Translations under genes and position numbers: made by a program
Shown here: piece after piece, positions 48,780 through 61,183 of the stretch
Position numbering within the stretch: the stretch's first letter is position 1
How the letters are laid out: every line of letters starts with the position of its first letter
Assembly: GCF_024323335.1 (NCBI RefSeq)
Contig: NC_066580.1
Coordinates: 89,265,391-89,329,390 of the forward strand
From: Lathyrus oleraceus
Taxonomy: Eukaryota; Streptophyta; Magnoliopsida; Fabales; Fabaceae
Reading direction: 5' to 3'
Length of the DNA: 64,000 nt
The notes under the pieces: model-generated
Databases searched by the model: none
What the model saw: the letters and a program-made list of their open reading frames with translations, nothing else
Told to the model about the DNA's origin: nothing

Positions 48780-50100
48780 ATAAGTTTTTTTTATTAGGGT
48801 GCTTGACAAGATGATGAAACTTACTCCTACGTATCTTCCATGAGTTAATGCTTCCACGCGGAAGAGTCTTATACCACGTCATGGAAACTCTAGTGAGGGT
48901 TAGCGAAAATATCTTACACTTTACAACCTCATGCGCGTGGTAGTAGTCCAACATGTTATCGACGTGCTCTACATGTTCTCCAGGGTCCTTAGTTCCATCA
49001 TAGTTTGCCACTTTCAATGGTATCTCCAAGAACCTAGGGATTATGCTATCAAGGATGCGTGTAGATAGGGCCGACCCAATCATATAGGAGGCCACGTTCT
49101 AATTTTAAAAATGGGCCCAAATTTTAAAAAAACACAATTATAATAATTAAAAAAATATATTAAAAATATAATTATGTATTAATTAAAAATAAATTTAATT
49201 ATAATTATTTTGAGTTTTGATCAATCTTGACTTTTGTATGTATTGAGTTTTTATGATAACATTTATGATAACATTTCTTTCAATTATAGAGTTTTTTTAA
49301 TAACATTTTATTTATTTTTATTAACATTTATGAAAAAAAAACCAAATTTTGGGGCCTCTAAAATTTGGAGGCATATGCTGCAGCACATGCACAGGACCGA
49401 CCCTGCGCGTAGATAACATGTTCCTTTTTCGTCCTACAGTAGGAGCATGTGCGTTGTTCCTTTCTCTCCTTCGAGAATAGTGTGTCAGTGACCGACAACA
49501 GTTGTGAGCCTCAAGTGGATTAGGACTCCCTCAAATTCCCTCATAGCTGGGAGGAGGAATATGGTATCCCCTACTTCAGTGACAACTTGGAGATCATGGA
49601 GTAACTTCATGTGGCTTGGTTGCTCTGCTGGGGATTGGCTCTGGTATCGCAGCAGGGGTTTCGTGTGAAACCACTTATCGTATGTTGCTATATTTGGGAG
49701 AGGCATATTATAAGTTTTCTTCAATTCTAAAGATCTTGCCTACAAGGAATTATGAGTTTTACTAGTGAACCAAGTATTACCCGTTGTTCAATAATTTAAT
49801 GGCTTTGTGCATGCTTAGATTGACTTGCACTTGTTGGAGACTTGGAATCATCTCTTGTCCTTGTACCAAAGCTTGCAAGTGAGGTCGATTCGAAGGTTCT
49901 CCTTAATAAGGAGAATGAGAAGGTTGGGTAGGAAAAGCTTGGAATGCTCTTTCGTTGACTATCAGATGCGCTAAATCCCACAACTTTGAAATAGAGGGGG
50001 AGGTGTCTAAGATTGTATCTCCCATCTCCGGTGGAGGAGGATAAGCTTTGGTACCTTCAGTAGCAGCTTTGGTAGATCGAGTGATTTTCAAAATCACCAT
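48780..50100 (-). pseudogene. Tat-lineage gag remnant
   Basis: From 50100 the minus strand reads an N-terminal region (MVILKITRSTKAATEGTKAY), later a linker (MPLPNIATYDKWFH) and, from about 49050, the gag core (PRFLEIPLKVANYDGTKDPG, CKIFSLTLTRVSMTWYKTL). Shifts separate the parts, and a 340-bp MITE at 49066-49405 interrupts the protein just before the core. Its relation to the LTR end at 48520-48740 is unclear because it lies on the wrong side for a 5' LTR. Confidence 0.65.
49066..49405. mobile_element. hAT-type MITE in the gag remnant
   Basis: The ends TAGGGCCGACCC and GGACCGACCCTG are inverted partners. The flanks CGTGTAGA (49058-49065) and CGCGTAGA (49406-49413) form an 8-bp duplication with one change. 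The interior has GGGGCCTCTAAAATTTGGAGG-like words common in such elements, and no coding. Confidence 0.78.
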
Positions 50101-50661
50101 TGCTTTAGGAGTTTAGTATTATATTGTTGGGGAAGAAATCACTGTTTGAGGGAAGAGGATTGGAGATCTAAATATATGATAGATAAATGAAGGTTCTTTG
50201 TGGAATTCGTAGAAATTAGAAGTCGAATCTCACATACGCCGACACTGTTAAAATCAGAACTAGAAATGATCGGTGAAAGGATGAGGTAATGTCTTTTTGC
50301 AGTGAATTTGTACCTCGAATGCAGCGGAGAGAGGACTGACCTACAATGTTAGCACTTCAACGACCAAGTAAGTGAGAGAAATAAGAAGTTATGTGAGAAT
50401 GGTAATGAATTTGAATATCTGAAATGACACACTTTCTTTCTTATATAATGTGAGCAGTTAAAATTGTTCGTGTGAGTGGAAACTCATTGTGCGGACGACC
50501 GTTGGATCTAATTAGACGTTGATTGATGCATCAGGAGGATGTAATCAGCCGTCCTTGATCGAATGAAGGACCACCTACTCCATACTCTCTTTCCGTTGAT
50601 GTTGCTCTTAGACCTTTCGTTATCGATCTCACAAACAACTTAAATCAATAAAATTTGATCT

Positions 50662-50741
<80 letters not shown>

Positions 50742-51240
50742 CATTTCCGGGCTATCATGTTAAAATTATCGTTAAGAGTGGTATAATATTTCAACATAAA
50801 AACCTGAATATAATGTCCTGTTATCAATCTGCCTGTTATGTGAGCATAGTGTGATTTGGGGTTGGTGTGGAAATAATGTGCAATTAAACGTCCCCTGCAC
50901 ATGACCCAGAAAAGCTGTCATATATTATGGAAAATGCTTTCATTTCAAGGCCAAAATCACTCCAATATTCACGTGCTGATAGCCTTTTATTCCAATTAAT
51001 TATATACTTGTTTGAGTAACCTGCCATTTTATTATGCCAGCAATGAATCCAGATCATACTGCTGTATACACTCCAATTTCTTGATGTGATGTACCTCCTA
51101 CATTATAAATTAATCAAATGTTACTTCTTCTAATCTCTCTAATCTAAACTACGTAAAGTTTTGCTTTTTTATATTGACTAAATACATAAAGTATTACCAA
51201 CAATTTCCTTTAAAAAAATACTAATATATATTAACAGTAT
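50101..51240. other. Intergenic DNA with a TA microsatellite
   Basis: Bases 50667-50739 are an uninterrupted (TA)n run of about 36 units. Nothing else is recognisable. The open frame reading into the run is a repeat artefact. Confidence 0.6.
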
Positions 51241-51441
51241 TTGTTTCTTTTGATATGTCAAGGTTTACATTTATACTAACAATAAGTATATATTAAGATT
51301 GTATAAGAGTTTATCCATTTGACATAAATTAAGAAACGAAAACCAATACTAGTAATTATAACGAATGGATTGTAATAATTAAGGAAATTAGCTTTGCATT
51401 ATAATGATGAAACTGCTTAGACTTGAGATATTGGTCTAACA
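51241..51441 (-). repeat. Old copia LTR, left copy
   Basis: The segment from TTTGATATG and TTTACATTTATACTAACAAT to TTGAGATATTGGTCTAACA recurs at 61141-62802, where three MITEs interrupt it. It ends CA and is followed by sequence that reads as an RNase H C-terminus on the minus strand. I interpret it as the 3' LTR of a minus-strand copia element. Confidence 0.6.
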
Positions 51442-51508
51442 TGCCCACGCAAGATTGGGGTGCTATCAGAAATGTCAATATTATTTCTTAGATAATTATG
51501 ACAAGTTT

Positions 51509-51990
51509 TGTTGGAAATTGTTTTGCAATATTAGTTCCAAAATGACAAAAGAGTTAAATAGCATTTAATGCTTTGAATTCAATTTTTTAGTTATTGTTTT
51601 GTTTGAATTTTGAATTCAATTTTCATATCTTTTCATGAAATAGTGTCATATATGAAACATTGTGTTTTATGGTGAAATGGTGTTGTTTCATCAAAGGTTG
51701 CAAACTTTTGAAACAACATCCATATCTCCTATAAATATATGATTCTATTCAGAAAAATAATACAAGAACTAAAAACGAATTTCTCTTCCAAATTCCAGAA
51801 AACCTTCCTTGCATTTCGGGTTCTTCACTTGTCTTGTGCAGACTCGAAATAAGGCTGACATTATCCTGAGTGTTCTTGCATTTTCCAACTCTAAGACATA
51901 ATAAAAGAGTGCTTGAAATACTTTTAAGGAAAGTGATTCTCAATCACGATTCAGTCCTGGATCCATTTAATTTTACCGAATTTTCTAACA
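51509..51990 (+). repeat. Young copia 5' LTR (482 bp)
   Basis: It starts TGTTGGAAATTGTTTTGCAA and ends TTTTCTAACA, with no difference from 56523-57004 seen. Confidence 0.95.
51730..51737 (+). promoter_or_regulatory. TATA box in the young copia LTR
   Basis: TATAAATA lies in the middle of the 482-bp LTR, with a copy at 56744-56751 in the 3' LTR. It is the expected place for the retroelement promoter, so transcripts would start near 51760. Confidence 0.6.
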
Positions 51991-52013
51991 ATCTTAAAAG
52001 TATTAGTAACATA

Positions 52014-55000
52014 ATGGCTTCAGACGCTGTTGTTTCAAGCATCAAAGTGATGAACCAGGATCTTGTCAAGTTAGATCGATTTGATGGAACAAATTACACA
52101 AGATGGCAAGACAAGATGACATTCCTATTGACTGCCCTGAAGGTTCACTATGTTCTTGATCCCGACCTACAACCAATACCTGAACCAACAGAAAATGATT
52201 CGGAAGAACTCAAGAAGGAGCGCAAGAAACGCAAGGAGGACGAACTGCTTTGCCGTGGACACATTCTGAATACTTTATCTGATCGTCTCTACGACCTCTA
52301 CACAGACAATCCATCGGCAACAAAAATATGGAAGGCACTAGAATTCAAGTTCAAGGCTGAAGAGGAAGGTACGAAGAAGTTCTTAATATCTAAATATTTC
52401 GATTTTAAATTCTTAGATTCTAAGCCCATTCTTCCCCAAGTGCATGAATTGCAAGTTCTGGTCAATAAAATAAAGGCAGTAAAAATAGACATCCCTGAGA
52501 CCTTCCAAGTCGGTGCAATTATTGCAAAATTACCACCTTCATGGAAAGGCTACCGAAAGAAATTGTTGCACAGTTCCGAGGACTTCTCCTTGGAGAAAAT
52601 TCAGAAACATCTTCGAATCGAGGAGGAATCGAAGGAGAGGGAGAAATCAGAACCCCCTACTCATTTCAAAACAAACGCTGTGACCAACAAGGGAAAGAAG
52701 AGACATGATGGCATAAAGAGTCATCTTGGACCAAAGAAAGAACATAACAAGTTCAAGAACTCTGGCGGTCATAAAGGTCCAAAGAACGGATGTTTCGTAT
52801 GCGGTAAACCTGGACACTATGCTCGAGATTGCAGACAAAATAAAGCAAAAAATGAGATCAATGCAATTCGATCAGATGATGACATAATTGCTACAGTGAG
52901 CGAAATTATGGCAATCAAAGGAAAAGTTCAAGGTTGGTGGTATGACACTTGTGCTACAGTGCATGTTACTTATGACAAGGCTGCATTCAAAACCTATTCT
53001 GAAGCAATTGATGGACAAGAGGTACAAATGGGAAATGAAGTCCGCTCTAAAGTTGTTGGAACCGGTTCGGTCGAACTTAACTTCACTTCTGGAAAGAAAG
53101 TTACACTTGTAAATGTGCTTCATGTTCCAGACATGAATAGGAATCTTGTTAGTGGGGATTTATTGGGAAAACCGGGTATTAAATCTGTATATGAATCGGG
53201 CAAACTTATTTTGACCCGTAATGGTGTATTCATTGGAAAAGGATATTCCGCAGAGGGAATGATCAAACTATGTACTAATGATAATATTATTAATGAAATT
53301 TCTAATTCCGTTTACATGCTTGATTCCGTTTCTTTATGGCATAATAGATTAGCACATTGTGGTATTAGTTCTATGAAGAGACTAATTAAATCTGGACTAA
53401 TTTCATGTAATATAAAGGATTTCAAAAAATGTGAATTATGTGTTGAATCAAAAATGATTAAGAAGCCTTTCAAAAGTGTTGAAAGGAAAACGAAATTACT
53501 TGATCTTGTGCACTCAGATTTGTGCGAATTTAATGGCATGTTGACACGTGGAGGGAATAGATACTTTATTACATTCATAGACGATTCCTCTAGATACACT
53601 CATGTATATCTCTTAAAGCATAAAGATGATGCATTTAATGCCTTTAAGACTTATAAAGCAGAAGTCGAAAATCAATTAAATAAAAGTATAAAGGTCCTTA
53701 GAAGTGATAGGGGCGGCGAATATTTTTCAATTGAATTTGATGCATTCTGTGAAGAGCACGGTATAATACATGAATGTTCGGCACCACGAACACCGCAACA
53801 AAATGGCATGGCAGAAAGAAAGAATCGAACATATCAAGAGATGATGAATGCCATGTTGATGCATTCTAAATTACCCCTTAACTTGTGGGGTGAGGCATTA
53901 TTGTGCGCCTGTCATATAATCAATAGAATTCCGTTAAAGAAAACTGGTATATCTCCATATGAGTCATGGAAAGGCAGAGCGCCAAATATCGATTACTTTA
54001 AAGTGTGGGGGTGTGTGGCATACTACAAAAACATGGACCCTAAAAGAACCAAGTTGGGTCCTCGAGGAATAAGATGTGCTTTTGTAGGATATGCACAACA
54101 CAGTAAAGCATATAGACTCTTAAATCTAGAATCTAATGTAATTGTTGAATCCCGGGATGTAGAATTCTTTGAAAACCTTATCACAAAGGATAAAGGATCG
54201 GAGTCGGCCACTAATAAAGAATCTCATGAAGATAACTCTTCTCGGATTGTAGAAATACAAACTGAAGGCACTCCTATAATCATTGAACCACAACCCGAGC
54301 CTAGGATAAGCAAGAGAATTCGGAAAACAAAGAATCTAGGACCAGATGAGATTGATTCTCAATCTATTTCCTTTTATCTTGTTGAGGGAAATTGTAAGAA
54401 CTTTGTTCAACGCATTCCGATTATTCTTCAAGTGGAAGATGATCCAAAAACTTATAAGGAAGAAATAACTTCAAGGGACTCCACTTTTTGGAAAGATGCT
54501 ATCCAAGATGAAATGGATTCAATTGTATCAAACCACACTTGGGAACTTGTTGACTTACCTAAGGGATCAAGGCCCATTGGATGCAAGTGGGTGTTTAAGA
54601 AGAAATACCATAGCGATGGTACTCTAAACACTTATAAAGCCAGATTAGTGGCAAAGGGATTTAGACAGAAAGAAGGCATAGATTACTTCGACACATACGC
54701 ACCAGTAGCAAGAACAACTACTATTAGATTGTTGTTTGCCTTAGCATCTTTGAATGATCTTATAATCCATCAGATGGATGTTAAAACAGCGTTCCTAAAT
54801 GGAGATCTCGATGAGGAAATCTACATGGAACAACCGGAAGGCTACCTGCTTCCTGGAAATGAACAAAAGGTGTGTAAACTTGTCAAATCCTTATACGGAC
54901 TAAAACAAGCACCAAAACAGTGGCATCAAAAATTTGACTCTGTAATACTCTCAAATGGATTTATTCCTAATTCTTGTGACAAGTGTTTATACACAAAGAC

Positions 55001-55982
55001 GTGCAAAACCACTGTAATATTCCTTTGTCTCTATGTCGACGATATGTTGATCATTAGTAATGATTTAAAAGGAATCTTAGAAACAAAGAAGTTTCTAACA
55101 TCCACTTTCAAGATGAAAGATCTTGGACTTGTTGACACAATTTTAGGGATTAAGGTTAAGCGAAATAGTGGGGGTTATGAACTTAGTCAAACCTACTATA
55201 TTGAGAAAATGCTTGATAAGTTTAAACATCTAAACTTTAAGGAAGTAACCACTCCATTTGATCATGCCAACAAACTTCAAAAGAATAATGGAAGATCAGT
55301 GGCTCAATTGGAATATGCAAGTGCAATAGGGTGTCTAATGTACCTAATGCAATGTACCAGACCCGACATATCATTTGCAGTCAGTAAAATGAGTCGATTT
55401 ACTAGTAATCCAAGTAATGAACATTGGAAGGCAATTACAAGGATTTTTGGCTATCTACTGAAAACCAAGGACCTTGGTCTTCACTATGGAAGGTTCCCTG
55501 CCATATTAGAAGGATACACTGATGCGAGTTGGATATCTAATATTGGAGACCATAAATCTACAACTGGATGGATATTTACACTTGCTGGTGGAGCAATTTC
55601 TTGGAAGAGCAAGAAACAAACATGCATTACACTTTCGACCATGGAATCAGAGTTTGTGGCTCTCGCTTCCGCCGGTCAAGAAGCGGAATGGTTGAGGGAT
55701 CTTCTGTTGGAAGTTCCATTGGCTAAAGACAATGTCTCAAAAGTGATGATACATTGCGATAGCCAAGCCACATTAGCAAGAGCATTCAGCGAAGTGTATA
55801 ATGGAAAGTCTAGACATATAGGACTTAGACATTCGTTCGTAAGAAAATTGATTAAGGATGGAATCATTTCACTCACCTACATACGAACATGCTATAACTT
55901 AGCAGATCCGTTTACTAAGCCACTGGCCAGAGACTTAGTACGAACAACCTCGAGAGGAATGGGGTTGAAACTCCTTAAATAA
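52014..55982 (+). CDS. copia gag-protease-integrase-RT-RNase H polyprotein
   Basis: The frame is open from 51870, inside the LTR, but the first sensible start is ATG 52014 ([20 protein letters not shown]), 23 bases after the LTR, giving 1322 residues. UBN2-type gag occupies about 1-240. A CCHC knuckle ([14 protein letters not shown]) is near 260 and the protease motif near 310. The integrase HHCC region begins [10 protein letters not shown], and its core has [15 protein letters not shown] and [12 protein letters not shown] has [28 protein letters not shown] and the catalytic YVDDMLI. RNase H has [19 protein letters not shown] and [11 protein letters not shown]. No stop or shift is present. 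The protease reads DTC where DSG or DTG is usual, which may be lineage-specific or inactivating. Confidence 0.95.
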   Translation: MASDAVVSSIKVMNQDLVKLDRFDGTNYTRWQDKMTFLLTALKVHYVLDPDLQPIPEPTENDSEELKKERKKRKEDELLCRGHILNTLSDRLYDLYTDNPSATKIWKALEFKFKAEEEGTKKFLISKYFDFKFLDSKPILPQVHELQVLVNKIKAVKIDIPETFQVGAIIAKLPPSWKGYRKKLLHSSEDFSLEKIQKHLRIEEESKEREKSEPPTHFKTNAVTNKGKKRHDGIKSHLGPKKEHNKFKNSGGHKGPKNGCFVCGKPGHYARDCRQNKAKNEINAIRSDDDIIATVSEIMAIKGKVQGWWYDTCATVHVTYDKAAFKTYSEAIDGQEVQMGNEVRSKVVGTGSVELNFTSGKKVTLVNVLHVPDMNRNLVSGDLLGKPGIKSVYESGKLILTRNGVFIGKGYSAEGMIKLCTNDNIINEISNSVYMLDSVSLWHNRLAHCGISSMKRLIKSGLISCNIKDFKKCELCVESKMIKKPFKSVERKTKLLDLVHSDLCEFNGMLTRGGNRYFITFIDDSSRYTHVYLLKHKDDAFNAFKTYKAEVENQLNKSIKVLRSDRGGEYFSIEFDAFCEEHGIIHECSAPRTPQQNGMAERKNRTYQEMMNAMLMHSKLPLNLWGEALLCACHIINRIPLKKTGISPYESWKGRAPNIDYFKVWGCVAYYKNMDPKRTKLGPRGIRCAFVGYAQHSKAYRLLNLESNVIVESRDVEFFENLITKDKGSESATNKESHEDNSSRIVEIQTEGTPIIIEPQPEPRISKRIRKTKNLGPDEIDSQSISFYLVEGNCKNFVQRIPIILQVEDDPKTYKEEITSRDSTFWKDAIQDEMDSIVSNHTWELVDLPKGSRPIGCKWVFKKKYHSDGTLNTYKARLVAKGFRQKEGIDYFDTYAPVARTTTIRLLFALASLNDLIIHQMDVKTAFLNGDLDEEIYMEQPEGYLLPGNEQKVCKLVKSLYGLKQAPKQWHQKFDSVILSNGFIPNSCDKCLYTKTCKTTVIFLCLYVDDMLIISNDLKGILETKKFLTSTFKMKDLGLVDTILGIKVKRNSGGYELSQTYYIEKMLDKFKHLNFKEVTTPFDHANKLQKNNGRSVAQLEYASAIGCLMYLMQCTRPDISFAVSKMSRFTSNPSNEHWKAITRIFGYLLKTKDLGLHYGRFPAILEGYTDASWISNIGDHKSTTGWIFTLAGGAISWKSKKQTCITLSTMESEFVALASAGQEAEWLRDLLLEVPLAKDNVSKVMIHCDSQATLARAFSEVYNGKSRHIGLRHSFVRKLIKDGIISLTYIRTCYNLADPFTKPLARDLVRTTSRGMGLKLLK

Positions 55983-56509
55983 AGGTTCCGACAGCGGCAG
56001 CAACCCAATCTTATGTTAACAAAACATTAACTTCAAGATTCAATGGGTAACAACAAGTCGTTGAATTGGATGTAAGTCAAGAATTTGGGAAATAAGGTTG
56101 ACTGTGTTGAATTGAGGGTTGAGGTTTCCAAAACCTCTTAATGAAGTTCATTAACGAAGAAGAGTATCTATTGGATAGGATGCTATATGAACCTCACCTA
56201 TGTGAATTTTGAGATGGTGCCGTCTCAAAGTGAGAGTTGGAGTTTCTCTCATGAAAAATTCATGAAAAGGATAGCATATGGCCATAAATAAGTGCTAAGC
56301 GAGATATGTAAAGGAAGAACCTTTAAAGAGTGTGTGTAAGGTAACGCCGGTCTAATCCCATGGATTAATGGTTTAAAAGCTTTGCTACCAAACATTCCGA
56401 TTAAACTTTGCGTTATCCTCACTAAGGTTAAGTTTAAAATCGAAAGATACCTAACTGTATTAACACTTTTTATATTTCACTATCTGGAATGATTTTTGTC
56501 ATTATTAGA

Positions 56510-56522
56510 ACTAGTGGGGGAT
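56510..56522 (+). other. Young copia polypurine tract
   Basis: AACTAGTGGGGGAT directly precedes the 3' LTR. The 530 bp between the stop codon and this tract are noncoding. Confidence 0.8.
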
Positions 56523-57004
56523 TGTTGGAAATTGTTTTGCAATATTAGTTCCAAAATGACAAAAGAGTTAAATAGCATTTAATGCTTTGAATTCAATTTT
56601 TTAGTTATTGTTTTGTTTGAATTTTGAATTCAATTTTCATATCTTTTCATGAAATAGTGTCATATATGAAACATTGTGTTTTATGGTGAAATGGTGTTGT
56701 TTCATCAAAGGTTGCAAACTTTTGAAACAACATCCATATCTCCTATAAATATATGATTCTATTCAGAAAAATAATACAAGAACTAAAAACGAATTTCTCT
56801 TCCAAATTCCAGAAAACCTTCCTTGCATTTCGGGTTCTTCACTTGTCTTGTGCAGACTCGAAATAAGGCTGACATTATCCTGAGTGTTCTTGCATTTTCC
56901 AACTCTAAGACATAATAAAAGAGTGCTTGAAATACTTTTAAGGAAAGTGATTCTCAATCACGATTCAGTCCTGGATCCATTTAATTTTACCGAATTTTCT
57001 AACA
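56523..57004 (+). repeat. Young copia 3' LTR (482 bp)
   Basis: It appears identical to 51509-51990 by eye and is followed by the TSD AGTTT. Confidence 0.95.
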
Positions 57005-57115
57005 AGTTTTAGAGAGGGGTTTGGTCATAGAATCCACAAGTTGATACGTAGTAATAACATGTTGATCTTTTATTTGACTTTGTTGCATTAAGTCACTGAG
57101 AAAATGAATATCAAT

Positions 57116-57487
57116 TACTAGAAAATTATATTTTAGCTTTTAATTTAACGTCGACCACTGACACCAATGCTATATATGTAACGTAAGCTAACCTATGCTA
57201 CGCCCATGCTAGAAGTTATTTTTCATTTTCATTTTTTAGATTAATTTTATTTGATTAATTAGACAAGATCTAGCCAAGTCTACATATTCTTCCTTTTTAA
57301 AATTATTTTCAGATGATTATATAGATTTGATTTAGCCAACGCTACGTTTTTTCTCATTTTTAAATTATTTTTATTCTATTAGTTATACACGATTAGACTG
57401 ACATTACCTATTTTATAAATAACATTAGAGTCGATGAGGTCAACACTACCTGCTAACAACTTTGGTTTACTTACATTATTAGCAACC
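57116..57487. other. Unassigned segment
   Basis: AT-rich DNA with repeated AGCCAACGCTAC/AGCCAAGTCTAC-like words. It may be a degraded MITE, but no gene is seen. Confidence 0.4.
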
Positions 57488-58039
57488 TGTTAGATTTTGT
57501 GTTAGAAAATGATATGATGAAAGTTGCACAAAATAAATTTCAAAGCGCGTGTTTACAGTAAACTTTAGGTTCGATTTCCTCCACTCCCACCAATTTAGGC
57601 AAATTGGATGCAAATTGGTGAATCCCCTTAGGGATACTTTAATAACTTTAACATGAATCGCACATTCACATTAAACATATCGATCAACGATATTTTACAT
57701 AATGAAGTTCTCTCATTTATTCTCGTGCATTAGAAAAATAAAAGAATGACTTAGATATAATTTTTGGCACTTGAAACAAGTAATTTTCCGTGTGTCATTT
57801 TAGCCTAACAATTATAGCTATATATAAAAAAACTTGTACCAATTGATAGGGAGAAACAACGTTTGAATGGTTTCAACATGGTCATTCGTGAACAACTATC
57901 TATATATTGTTTCATGAAATGTTGTAATAGTTTTGTGGTAATATAAGCAATTTGCACCCCCTAACTAAGAGGTCTTAGTTCAATTCTTGACGGGTGCAAC
58001 TTTTGGCCATTTATTTTGTTATTTCAACAAATAAATCCA
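57488..58039. repeat. Direct repeat, left copy, with tRNA-like segment
   Basis: At 57937-57995 a segment has tRNA-promoter-like words (GTGGTAATA, then AGTTCAATTCT). The same segment is at 60487-60580 in the right copy, so it predates the duplication. Confidence 0.55.
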
Positions 58040-60058
58040 AAAAATTCTAACTTATGACCTTTAACTCTATAACAAAAGTCACAACCACTACACCACATAT
58101 ATTTTTCTTTCTCATTCATCAAAACATATATAAATATATATTTAGCATATTTTGGAAATCCTCCAACAATCCCCAACAATTTTCAAAATATATCTAAATC
58201 TATTATTCAGGAAATTTCACGGTTCAGATAAAGGTATCTTACATTTGAATCATTACTTAGTAAGTTAAGTTTTCACTCATCTCCGAATAGATTGATAGAC
58301 AAGATTTGAACCAATTATTCATTAGAACAAGTGTGCATAACTCACACATGAAATCTCGGTACCATTGGTCGAATTATTAATATGACACATTTAATAAGGC
58401 AATGTGTCTCATATCCTTTCCATGAGAATTTAAGAGTCAAGCCCTTGAACTCTATGAAGCAGCACCACTTCATTCTCATGTAGGTAGACTTTATCAAAAA
58501 TGCACCTATAATTATGCATTCCAGCAAGCATATGTTATGTGTCTATTAAGAGAAAAACATCATCCTACCACATTTATTCTTATGGTCCAAGTACTTTTAC
58601 TCCTTGGGATGTATCTATCGTCAAGTACTTCAATCACTCTAATAATGTACTTTCATCATTAAACTCAAGACTTAATGTTAATCGAGTGTGAGTTGAGTTT
58701 CCACTATCGATGAATGATTAGATATGAGCTTGTTCCACATCCCTAATAATGTCTTCATTGTCTTTAAATATATCCAAAGACATCATATCATTTTCAATCA
58801 TTTCGTCAAAGAATGACAAGAGTTTCCAAACTTTAATAAATTTTGAATATTCAGGTTTTCAACTAATCATGCACATGATTACTTTATGGACTCTTGATAG
58901 TATTGATCATCTATCATCAAACCATGACACTTTTGTCATATGCAATCATCATATACAAAATATATTATATATGCTTGATAGTTTCGATAAACTCTTATCA
59001 TGACACTTTTGTCATTCATTTTGTCACATTCACAGAGTTTATGTCATTCTTCATTTGCTAACCTTTTTAATTTGAAATTTTACTTCCAATTAAATATATC
59101 CAAAATATATTTAATGCATTAAACATTTATAGCAATTGATTACATTGATCATACAAATTTATCAAGACTAATTTTTATTTCACGAAGTGAGTTCAAACAT
59201 GTAACTCATAAACTCCATATAAATTATAAATATAACACCATGTGATAAATTCATGTTTCATATTTAACAAAAATCACAATATAAAATAAATAATGAATTC
59301 ATATCATTAATATTCTCCATAAATATCCTTCAACTTACAATAATCTAAAATATACTCAAAGTACTTTTAATATCAAGATGAACAAGAAATAATATTTTTA
59401 TATTATAATACACATAATATGAGATAAATCATTTTAAATTTAATATACTCTTGCACAAACTAAAATACATTGTAAACATGTCCTTGATGTTTTTAACATT
59501 TTATTTACATCATTTTACTACCAATAAATGCACCAAAAATTTAAATTCATGATTTTTTTTGTATCAAATCATTTCATCTAGAAATAATGCATTATTAATT
59601 AAAATAAATTACTTCCACCAAAAAATAATATTTAATATGTAATTTACATTCAAGTAAACACCATAAATCAAATATATTATTAATGATTCAAATTCATATA
59701 CTTAAATAATTTATAAATCATGCATATATAAATTTGTTGCACATGTTAAACTTAACATAAATAAATATTATTTTCAACTTATTTTACAAAGATTTAGAAC
59801 ATGATATAATATATATTTATTTAAAATAATAATATAACTTTCACTATGGTTATAAATAAATAAACAGCTATGTTTATCTCTCTATCAAAGTTTCAATAAT
59901 AAATTAATCACAAAAAATCATAAATCAATATTTCATAATTTTAACAATACATAAATTAATTGTTATCATCTTCTTTAAAGTTGCATACTTTAATATTAAC
60001 CATAAATAAAGTATGAATCAAAATAAAAAATTGAAAATTGAAAATTGTACCTAAAGAT
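58040..60058. other. AT-rich interior between the direct repeats
   Basis: No open frame with a recognisable domain. The start (CCTCCAACAATCCCCAACAA near 58160) could be an inverted polypurine tract of a minus-strand element. Confidence 0.4.
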
Positions 60059-60610
60059 TGTTAGATCTTGTTTTGAAGGTCTGCTGCAAAACATGAATAA
60101 GAAGAAGATGAAAATGGTATGATAAAAGTGGCACGAGTAAATTCCAAAGCGTATGTTAAGCATATCAAGCATATTCATATTAATCATATTCATATTAATC
60201 ATATTCATATTAAGCACACATTCATATTAAACATATCGATCAACGATATAATAGAGTTCTCTCATTTATTCTCGTGCACTAGAAAAATAAAAGAATGACT
60301 TAAATATGATTTTTAGCACTTGAAACAAATAATTTCTCTTGTGTCATTTTATGTCTAACAAGTATTTCTATTTATAGAAAAACTTGTATTAATTGACGGA
60401 GAGAAATAATGTTTGAAGGGGTTTCAACATGGTCATTTGTAAACAATTATTTATCAATATAAGTATATTACTTCACGAAATGCAGTGATGGTCTGGTGGT
60501 AATAGATGCAGCCTACGCCCATCTAACCATAACCAAAAGAGGTCTCAAGTTAAATTGTTGGCAGGTGTAACTTCTGACCATTTATTTTGTTATTTCAACA
60601 AATAAATCCA
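60059..60610. repeat. Direct repeat, right copy
   Basis: Partner of 57488-58039; its homology ends at AATAAATCCA, where the minus-strand RT fragment begins. It contains a short tandem run of ATTCATATTAA words at 60173-60225. Confidence 0.55.
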
Positions 60611-61110
60611 TTTTGATGCATTCACTAACCATGACATTAGAGTTTCCTATAACAATTATATCATTTACATACACAGGTATATATAATATTGTGCCATGGT
60701 TTTGGAGAAAAAAGAGAGATGTATCAGATTTTGAATTAACAAAGCCATAATTACAAAGAAACTTACGCAAAGTTTGATACCAAGCATGTGGTGCTTGTTT
60801 AAAACCATATATGGATTTTCTTAGACGACAAACATCTTGTGGTTTATTATTTAGATTTGGCTTTGAGACACCATCTATAATAATGGTGGGAGTTTGAGAG
60901 GGTGTAGTTCCATCAATATGACCAGTGACTTAGATGTCAGAGAGAAGAAAGATAGCATAATGTTTTCAGGCATGATAACTGGCTCGAGAGAGCTTAAGAG
61001 TGATGGAAGCATGGATAAGAAGAGTTGTTTTTTATGGATTTGTGGTGACTGCCATGGTAAAAGAATTTTAGATCGACAGATGTTGTTAGGCAAAGGCAAA
61101 GGATGATATC
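60611..61110 (-). pseudogene. Old copia gag fused to an RT fragment
   Basis: From 61105 leftwards the minus strand reads a gag-like leader (PENIMLSFFSLTS), then HIDGTTPSQTPTIIIDGVSK with shifts. It passes directly into RT sequence (VCRLRKSIYGFKQAPHAWYQ, KSDTSLFF, VYVNDIIVIGN). The first catalytic Asp of YVDD has become Asn. A deletion has therefore joined gag to the middle of RT. Confidence 0.72.
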
Positions 61111-61183
61111 ATGTAAAGACAACTATACTGAATGCTTGATTTATTTGATATGATAAGATTTACATTTATACTAACAATAAGTA

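Larger units (their letters stand above)
51509..57004 (+). mobile_element. Intact young Ty1/copia retrotransposon
   Basis: It is 5496 bp with TG...CA ends and a 5-bp duplication AGTTT (51504-51508, 57005-57009). The two 482-bp LTRs look identical over their whole length. One uninterrupted polyprotein frame lies between them. It appears structurally complete and recently inserted, inside the RNase H of an older copia remnant. Confidence 0.95.
51442..57115 (-). pseudogene. Old copia RNase H C-terminus, split by a younger copia
   Basis: Minus-strand sequence at 57115-57005 reads IDIHFLSDLMQQSQIKDQHV, then TTYQLVDSMTKPLSKT, and continues at 51503-51442 (NYLRNNIDISDSTPILRG) once the insertion and one TSD are removed. 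This matches the end of copia RNase H (the HIDLHFxR, HVPTxxQLADxxTKPLS pattern). The flanking coding is lost. Confidence 0.6.
57488..60610. mobile_element. Pair of ~550-bp direct repeats, possibly a decayed non-autonomous LTR element
   Basis: 57488-58039 and 60059-60610 are clearly related over their length (both start TGTTAGAT; shared blocks include CATATCGATCAACGATAT and GACCATTTATTTTGTTATTT-like ends). They surround about 2 kb of AT-rich DNA without coding. LTRs are the simplest reading, but no matching TSD is found and the right copy stops abruptly next to RT-like sequence. Confidence 0.55.
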
